Both the position numbers and the translations under genes were made by a program. Below are positions 44,606-45,029 of a stretch of 45,029 nt of DNA, piece after piece. The stretch spans positions 1 through 45,029 of the forward strand of contig NZ_PNCI01000020.1 in NCBI RefSeq assembly GCF_005887095.1, read 5' to 3'. Below the pieces are notes generated by a model that worked only from the letters and a program-made list of their open reading frames with translations, did not search any database and was not told the DNA's origin. Each line of letters begins with the position of its first letter. Positions within the stretch are counted from its first letter, which is position 1. Origin of the DNA: Pseudoalteromonas rubra. GTDB taxonomy: Bacteria; Pseudomonadota; Gammaproteobacteria; Enterobacterales; Alteromonadaceae.

Positions 44606-45029
44606 ATGAACAAGTTTAAAGTCACGCCTCTGATGATAGCTTTGACGGCTATACTCTCCGGTTGTGGTGGTGGAGGCGGCGATGGTGACCAATCCCTGAC
44701 CGAACAACAAAAACAAGAAAAAGCAGCAGTCAGTGTTCTGGACGACCCATCGAATAAATCCATTGCCGAGCTATCACAAGCAACTAAAGCGCTGATAAGT
44801 GCCAGATATAAAGGCGCAACAACACCAGCTGACTTGGATGATGAATTGCTCAGAAAAGGGTTTACACATTTGTTTGATGGTTCCACCGCCGGGTTCTCAG
44901 ACATGGATATGCCTTATTTACAGAATCACGTTTCTAGTGATGGTTCAATTAGTGGCACCTCTCAGTGCCCCACATCAGGTCAGGTTAGCTATCAGGGTAA
45001 AGTTGACAGACAAGGCAATGGTGCCGTGC
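44606..45029 (+). CDS. Lipoprotein, 5' part (runs off the window)
   Basis: ATG 44606 (AGGGA 9 nt upstream) opens a frame that continues past the right edge; 141 codons are seen. A lipoprotein signal is clear: MNKFKVTPLMMA-like start with hydrophobic LTAILSG|C22, then a Gly-rich GGGGGDGD linker typical of surface-exposed marine gammaproteobacterial lipoproteins. Further on comes ELSQATKALISARYKG, FDGSTAGFSDMDMPYLQN and a cysteine in GTSQCPTSGQV. No domain recognised in the visible part. Confidence 0.8.
   Translation, partial: MNKFKVTPLMIALTAILSGCGGGGGDGDQSLTEQQKQEKAAVSVLDDPSNKSIAELSQATKALISARYKGATTPADLDDELLRKGFTHLFDGSTAGFSDMDMPYLQNHVSSDGSISGTSQCPTSGQVSYQGKVDRQGNGAV

Overview
The window looks like a chromosomal segment of a marine gammaproteobacterium. 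Pseudoalteromonas or a close relative is my best guess, from the moderate G+C content, Shine-Dalgarno style, secreted CBM2/PKD proteins, a c-di-GMP-I riboswitch and REP-type palindromes. This is inference from gene content, not a taxonomic assignment.

Layout. 1-3.8 kb is a gene-poor flank: the 3' part of a REP-associated transposase (RAYT), a RAYT scrap, a frameshifted small secreted protein, a secreted fibrinogen-like (YCD...GGWT) protein and a small membrane protein. 4.1-9.4 kb is a tight three-gene operon: flavin amine/amino-acid oxidase, ThDP-dependent 2-oxoacid decarboxylase and bicovalent berberine-bridge-type FAD oxidase. A perfect 10-bp inverted repeat traps the ribosome binding site of its first gene. 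9.9-14.6 kb is one huge TIR-NACHT protein ending in about 14 propeller-type repeats, probably an antiphage or innate-immune-like sensor. A methyltransferase, a frameshifted secreted protein and a degenerate metallo-beta-lactamase-fold protein follow. 18.8-25.4 kb is a c-di-GMP-I (GEMM-I) riboswitch heading an operon of CBM2/PKD/YceI, CBM2/YceI/FN3/cytochrome c/DUF1592-type and DUF1552 proteins, apparently a carbohydrate-surface redox module.

25.4-34 kb is an accessory island. It holds an unknown two-TM protein, an IS21-family insertion with 29-bp ends, a 4-bp target duplication and a frameshifted istB, a Phd/ParE-type toxin-antitoxin pair and a three-gene retron-like locus. That locus contains an OLD-family ATPase/TOPRIM effector, a reverse transcriptase and a DUF6602-like protein. 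A 15-nt inverted repeat brackets the effector-RT gap, exactly where an msr-msd RNA would lie. The first part of the island sits between two diverged copies of the 3' end of the DUF1552 gene and its terminator. 34.2-37.7 kb holds RecQ, a lipoprotein and a glutathione transferase, followed by an 83-bp-period REP array.

38.4-44.2 kb is the most striking locus, a RiPP-like cluster. It encodes (i) a nitrobindin-like heme-binding-fold protein, (ii) a 354-residue repetitive protein with 80 cysteines, (iii) a fused RRE/E1-like/YcaO cyclodehydratase and (iv) a Gfo/Idh-fold oxidoreductase of the thiazolinyl imide reductase type (Irp3/YbtU/PchG). The first two share a leader-like N-terminus and almost the same ribosome binding region. 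The straightforward hypothesis is that YcaO cyclises many cysteines to thiazolines and the reductase converts some to thiazolidines, chemistry otherwise associated with NRPS siderophores. The window ends inside a lipoprotein gene. Several genes are broken by single-base length changes in homopolymers, which could be real decay or sequencing error.
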